In this document: positions 59,969-64,000 of the stretch, piece after piece | Layout: each line of letters begins with the position of its first letter | Numbering within the stretch: the first letter of the stretch is position 1 | Assembly: GCA_003216535.1 (NCBI GenBank) | Contig: QCIS01000001.1 | Span: 124,001 to 188,000, forward strand | Reading direction: 5' to 3' | Length of the DNA: 64,000 bases | Source of the DNA: Prochlorococcus sp. AG-402-N08 | GTDB lineage: Bacteria; Cyanobacteriota; Cyanobacteriia; PCC-6307; Cyanobiaceae | The notes under the pieces: model-generated | The model's input: the letters and a program-made list of their open reading frames with translations, nothing else | Told to the model about the DNA's origin: nothing | Databases searched by the model: none | Translations under genes and position numbers: made by a program

Positions 59969-60697
59969 ATGAATAAAAAATATGAGTTGATATATGAAGG
60001 CAAAGCAAAAAAAGTATTTACTCATGATGATGTAGATAAAGTAAAAATTGAATTTAAAGATGATGCTACAGCTTTTAATGCGTTGAAAAAAGAAAAATTT
60101 GAAGGTAAAGGCAAACTTAATTGCCTAATAAGTGCACGAATTTTTGAGATTCTTATTAAGAAGAATATTCCAACTCATTTCATTGAACTTGAAAATGAAA
60201 ATACAATGATTGCAAAAAAAATAAAAGTAATTCCATTAGAAATTGTTCTAAGAAATACTGCTTATGGTTCTTTGTGTAAACAAACTACTATTAGACCTGG
60301 AACTTTCCTATCGAAACCATTAATTGATATCTATCTTAAAAATGATGAACTAAATGATCCCCTTATTACAAAAGATAGAATTGAATTAATGAAAATATTA
60401 AACTCTGATGATTTAGAGTTAATAATTAATTTAACTTTAAAAATTAATTTAATCCTGAAAAGTTTTTTTAAAAATATTCAACTTCAACTTGTGGATTTCA
60501 AGTTGGAATTTGGTTATGATTTTAGAAATAACATTCTTCTGGGGGATGAAATAAGCCCTGATAATTGTAGACTGTGGGATTTAAACCAAAAAAATGATAC
60601 GATTGTAAGCTTAGATAAAGATAGATTTAGGAATGATTTAGGTGGTCTAATTGAAGCTTATAGTGAAATTCACCGAAGAATAAATGATTTTCTTTGA
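59969..60697 (+). CDS. purC: SAICAR synthetase
   Basis: A 242-residue PurC. LIYEGKAKKVFTHDD at the start, DDATAFNALKKEKFEGKGKL in the middle, VIPLEIVLRNTAYGSLCK and FKLEFGYDFRNNILLGDEIS-type region, ending DKDRFRNDLGGLIEAY. It joins aspartate to CAIR in purine synthesis. Divergent from purD, so the two purine genes share a 130-base control region. Confidence 0.96.
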   Translation: MNKKYELIYEGKAKKVFTHDDVDKVKIEFKDDATAFNALKKEKFEGKGKLNCLISARIFEILIKKNIPTHFIELENENTMIAKKIKVIPLEIVLRNTAYGSLCKQTTIRPGTFLSKPLIDIYLKNDELNDPLITKDRIELMKILNSDDLELIINLTLKINLILKSFFKNIQLQLVDFKLEFGYDFRNNILLGDEISPDNCRLWDLNQKNDTIVSLDKDRFRNDLGGLIEAYSEIHRRINDFL

Positions 60698-60742
60698 CCT
60701 AATTGAATAAGTAATGACTTATTTATCTTAATCAGAAGTACT

Positions 60743-62863
60743 ATGCCAAAACATTTTTTAAAATTTGGAAAGGTTTTCACAAATGTTGCCTGCTCTCCAT
60801 TGATTTTGATATCAAATAATTCAGAACTGGCTGCTAAGTATATTCCAAATGACGTTGATCAAACAATAACAACCTTAGAAATACCAAATTTTAATAATAA
60901 TTTTTATCAAGGGTTTGATCTCAAAAAAGAGAAGAAATTCTTTCTTGCTAAAAATAATAATGCCATTAATGAAGAAAGTGTTCTTATCTCAGAAATAATT
61001 ATCGAGGGTTGGGAAAATCATCCTGAGGGTAGAAAACTAGAATTGGCCGCATATGATTCTATGAGTATAAAGCCTGGAAGTATTGTTGATAATCGAATTT
61101 TAAATCAAGACCTTAATGCAATATATGCTAGTGGTTGGTTTTCAGGAGTTAAAATAAATTCTCAAGATGGGCCACTAGGCGTGAGGCTAATAGTAAATGT
61201 AGTGCCTAATCCAATTTTGAAGAAAGTTGAACTTAAACCAATAAACTCTGTAATTTCTAATGAATACTTAGATGATATTTTTAATAATTATTATGGGACA
61301 ACCCTTAACTTAAATGAACTTCAAAATAAGATAGGATTAATAAAAAAACGTTATGAAAAAGAGGGTTATTCTTTAGCTAGAATCATTGGACCCGATAGAA
61401 TCTCTGAGAACGGAGTAGTAACATTAAAAGTCTATGAGGGCATTATATCTGACGTAAAAATAAGATTCCCAGATTCTGATGGTGAATTTCTTATTGATGG
61501 AAAACTTAGAAAAGGGAAAACAAAAGACTGGGTTATAAAAAGAGAATTAAAATCACAACCTGGTTCAATATTTAATAGAAAAATTTTAGAAGCTGATATT
61601 GGTAGATTATATGCCACATCACTTTTTGATGATATCAAGGTATCTCTTGGTCCTGATAATTCTAATCCTGGTCAAGTCATAATTTTTCTAGATTTGAGTG
61701 AGCAAAGAACAGGTTCTTTAACAGGCGGCCTCGGTTATAGCAATAGTTCAGGTATATTTGCCTCAATTGGTTTGCAGGAAACTAATGCACTAGGCAGAGC
61801 ATGGTCTACGAACATCAACCTTAATTTTGGAGAATATTCAACTACATATAATTTTTCTTTAACTGATCCATGGATTAAAGGAGATAAACATAAAACTTCT
61901 TTTAGAACAAATGTTTTTTTAAGTAGAAATTATCCTCGAGAATTTAACAGTGATACTAATGGACGTATTTATGCAGTTGATGATACGCAACCTGAGAGTA
62001 CCGATTCATTTTCTTCAGTAGTTTTGGAAAAGACTGGAGGTGGATTTTCTTTTTCGAGACCTCTCAATGGTGGAGATCCATTTAAGGTGGCTAAATGGAG
62101 AGTGAATGCTGGGATGAACGTCAAAAAAGTAAGCATGATCGATAGTAGTGGAAATATTAAGCCTTATGGTGATATGACACCTACAACTGGAAACATTAGT
62201 GAAATTATTTGTATAGGATATAGTCCAAAAGATGGTTCCTGCCCCTCTGAAAATACTTTAGTTAGTTTTGTTGCAAGTACATCGAGAAATAATTTAGATA
62301 ACTCTATTAATCCAACTTCAGGGAATAAATTAACTCTAGCGAGTGAACAGTTTATATCTATGGGTAATAATTCCCCAACATTTAATAGAATAAAATCATC
62401 ATACTCATTCTTCATTCCAACAAGATTAATTAATTTAACAAAAGGATGCCGCACAAATGAAGATTGTTCTCAAGCTATTGGGTTTCAATTTAAGGCAGGA
62501 ACCATTCTTGGGGAATTGCCTCCTTATGAAGCATTTTGTATGGGAGGAACTTCATCCGTCAGAGGTTGGGGATCTTGCGATTTGGCTGTAAGTAAAAGTT
62601 TTGTTGAGGGCACAGCAGAATATAGATTCCCTGTTTGGAGAATGATATCAGGAGCTCTCTTCGTTGATGCAGGAAGTGATTTAGGCACCCAAAATGATGT
62701 CCCAGGAAAGCCTGGTAAATTATTGCAGAAATCAGGTTCTGGTTATTCGCTAGGAGGAGGAGTTGGGGTTAAAACACCAATAGGTCCATTAAGATTAGAT
62801 GTTGCTAGCAAGGACCTTAGTGGAGATTGGAGATATACACTTGGAGTTGGATGGAAGTTTTAA
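60743..62863 (+). CDS. Outer membrane assembly protein BamA/Omp85 (Toc75-like)
   Basis: A 706-residue protein. N-terminus is a likely signal sequence. Three POTRA-like repeats (about 80-310; for example LISEIIIEGWENHPEGRKLE, VVPNPILKKVELKPI) lead to a beta-barrel with GTSSVRGWGSCDLAVSKSF, the Omp85 signature (VRGY/W motif), and a C-terminal DWRYTLGVGWKF. It inserts outer membrane proteins. It directly precedes lpxC. Confidence 0.93.
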   Translation: MPKHFLKFGKVFTNVACSPLILISNNSELAAKYIPNDVDQTITTLEIPNFNNNFYQGFDLKKEKKFFLAKNNNAINEESVLISEIIIEGWENHPEGRKLELAAYDSMSIKPGSIVDNRILNQDLNAIYASGWFSGVKINSQDGPLGVRLIVNVVPNPILKKVELKPINSVISNEYLDDIFNNYYGTTLNLNELQNKIGLIKKRYEKEGYSLARIIGPDRISENGVVTLKVYEGIISDVKIRFPDSDGEFLIDGKLRKGKTKDWVIKRELKSQPGSIFNRKILEADIGRLYATSLFDDIKVSLGPDNSNPGQVIIFLDLSEQRTGSLTGGLGYSNSSGIFASIGLQETNALGRAWSTNINLNFGEYSTTYNFSLTDPWIKGDKHKTSFRTNVFLSRNYPREFNSDTNGRIYAVDDTQPESTDSFSSVVLEKTGGGFSFSRPLNGGDPFKVAKWRVNAGMNVKKVSMIDSSGNIKPYGDMTPTTGNISEIICIGYSPKDGSCPSENTLVSFVASTSRNNLDNSINPTSGNKLTLASEQFISMGNNSPTFNRIKSSYSFFIPTRLINLTKGCRTNEDCSQAIGFQFKAGTILGELPPYEAFCMGGTSSVRGWGSCDLAVSKSFVEGTAEYRFPVWRMISGALFVDAGSDLGTQNDVPGKPGKLLQKSGSGYSLGGGVGVKTPIGPLRLDVASKDLSGDWRYTLGVGWKF

Positions 62864-63700
62864 GTGTTTTCTTGGCCTGCTAATTATGATTCTTGTTATA
62901 CCTTGGCTGGTGTTGTCTCCAGAGAGGGTATAGGCCTGCACAGTGGAGAAAAAACGAGAGTTACAATTTCTTCTTATGAGAAAGAAGGATATTATGTCTC
63001 CTTTAGGGATAAACCTAACGAGATTTTTAAGTTAACTCAGGATTTAATTGGAAGTACGATGCTTTGTACGGCAGTTAAATTAGGGGGGAGAAATTTGTAT
63101 ACTATCGAACACTTATTATCTTCAATGGCAGGATGTGGGTTGAGCTTTATACATATTGAGGTTGATGGGAAAGAGATTCCTCTTTTAGATGGATCGGCAA
63201 TCCAGTGGGTTAGAGATTTTGAAAAAGTAGGTATAAAAAAGGCCCCTAAACCAGAAAATTTTTTTCGAGAGATTAATAAATCCATAATCTTAAATAAAGA
63301 AGGTTCAGTTATAGCGGCAACTCCTTCTAAAAAAACTACAATTATATCCACTATAAGTTTTGCCTATAAAGCAATTGGAAATCAAACTTTTGTGATTGAT
63401 TTAAATCCAAAAAGTTTTGTTGAAATGATTGCTCCTGCCAGAACATTTGGTTTTAAAGATCAATTTCAAGAGTTGAGCGAACTTGGATTAATAAAAGGCG
63501 GAAGTTTGGAAAATGCCCTTGTTTGTGACGGTGATAAATGGGTAAATCCACCATTAAGATTTGATAATGAACCAATAAGACATAAAATTTTAGATCTAAT
63601 TGGGGACTTGGCTTTGGTAGGGTTACCTAAGGCTCAAATTTTAGTTTATAAAGGATCACATTCTTTAAATGCTTTATTGGCCTCATCGCTAAAAAATTAA
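62864..63700 (+). CDS. lpxC: UDP-3-O-acyl-N-acetylglucosamine deacetylase LpxC
   Basis: A 278-residue zinc enzyme: [40 protein letters not shown] with the zinc histidine, [20 protein letters not shown], and [18 protein letters not shown] with the HKxxDxxGD motif. Committed step of lipid A synthesis. GTG start immediately follows the BamA stop. Confidence 0.95.
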   Translation: MFSWPANYDSCYTLAGVVSREGIGLHSGEKTRVTISSYEKEGYYVSFRDKPNEIFKLTQDLIGSTMLCTAVKLGGRNLYTIEHLLSSMAGCGLSFIHIEVDGKEIPLLDGSAIQWVRDFEKVGIKKAPKPENFFREINKSIILNKEGSVIAATPSKKTTIISTISFAYKAIGNQTFVIDLNPKSFVEMIAPARTFGFKDQFQELSELGLIKGGSLENALVCDGDKWVNPPLRFDNEPIRHKILDLIGDLALVGLPKAQILVYKGSHSLNALLASSLKN

Positions 63701-63717
63701 CTTTATCTTTAATTGTT

Positions 63718-64000
63718 TTGGAAAAGAAATTATCCAGTGAAAATAATCAACTTTCCTCTGAGCACATACTAGGTTTATTACCTCACAGATATCCTTTTGC
63801 TCTTGTGGACAAAGTCATAGAGCATATTCCTGGGGAGAGAGCTGTTGCAGTAAAAAATGTAACTATAAATGAGCCTCAATTTCAGGGACACTTTCCTGAG
63901 AGACCCTTGATGCCTGGGGTTCTTATTGTTGAATCAATGGCTCAAGTTGGTGGAATAATTGTAACGCAAATGCCCGATCTTCCTAAAGGACTTTTCGTCT
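63718..64000 (+). CDS. fabZ: 3-hydroxyacyl-ACP dehydratase FabZ (3' end outside window)
   Basis: From TTG at 63718 the product reads [20 protein letters not shown], then [39 protein letters not shown] and the PGVLxxE region are the FabZ active site. Frame remains open at the window edge. It forms the bamA-lpxC-fabZ order common in Gram-negative bacteria. Confidence 0.95.
   Translation, partial: MEKKLSSENNQLSSEHILGLLPHRYPFALVDKVIEHIPGERAVAVKNVTINEPQFQGHFPERPLMPGVLIVESMAQVGGIIVTQMPDLPKGLFV

Noticed and set aside
1-64000. CRISPR array, insertion sequence or prophage
   Set aside because: No regularly spaced repeats, transposase, integrase or phage structural genes are visible, though the 12-32 kb region looks island-like.

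Overview
The window looks like high-light-adapted Prochlorococcus. The DNA is very AT-rich, genes are tightly packed, and short high-light-inducible (HLIP) genes are numerous. kaiB and kaiC follow rplU with no room for kaiA, and ferredoxin, NblS-type kinase, photosystem II S4-domain and LptF/BamA/LpxC/FabZ genes are all of picocyanobacterial type. No database search was possible, so every identity rests on motifs, length and gene order.

Layout. Positions 1-2,500 hold a partial EVE-domain gene, an HLIP operon, a structured RNA and a dienelactone-hydrolase-like gene. Positions 3,826-9,825 form one plus-strand operon: a nickel ureohydrolase of the guanidine-hydrolase type, HypA- and HypB-like nickel chaperones, a three-gene NitT/TauT-type ABC importer, and a Rieske oxygenase. 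About 12-32 kb is an accessory, island-like region. It holds dozens of tiny membrane or cysteine-containing proteins (many under 60 residues), two more HLIP loci, two fatty acid desaturases, a decayed DUF1543 gene, a dispersed hairpin element and an inverted repeat joining two divergent mini-genes. From about 32 kb onward the content is mostly core: flavoprotein, GAF, pirin, murD, a LigA-like adenylation domain, an unusual photolyase relative, tRNA-Val, serA, prmA, petF, rnz, truB, rpmA/rplU, kaiBC, nblS/purD, purC, bamA, lpxC and the start of fabZ.

How the parts connect. The three HLIP loci share a promoter block that matches the HLR1 site of the RpaB regulator, and the likely upstream kinase NblS is encoded at 56-58 kb. 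The 3.8-9.8 kb operon can be read as a nitrogen-scavenging module: import of a small cationic or guanidino compound, nickel-dependent hydrolysis to urea and ammonia, and an oxidation step by the Rieske enzyme whose substrate is unknown. I consider that operon, the HLIP promoter family, and the inverted-repeat mini-genes near 15 kb the most interesting parts.

Limits. Starts of many small genes are uncertain, several rest on TTG or GTG, and RNA features were judged by eye without folding software.
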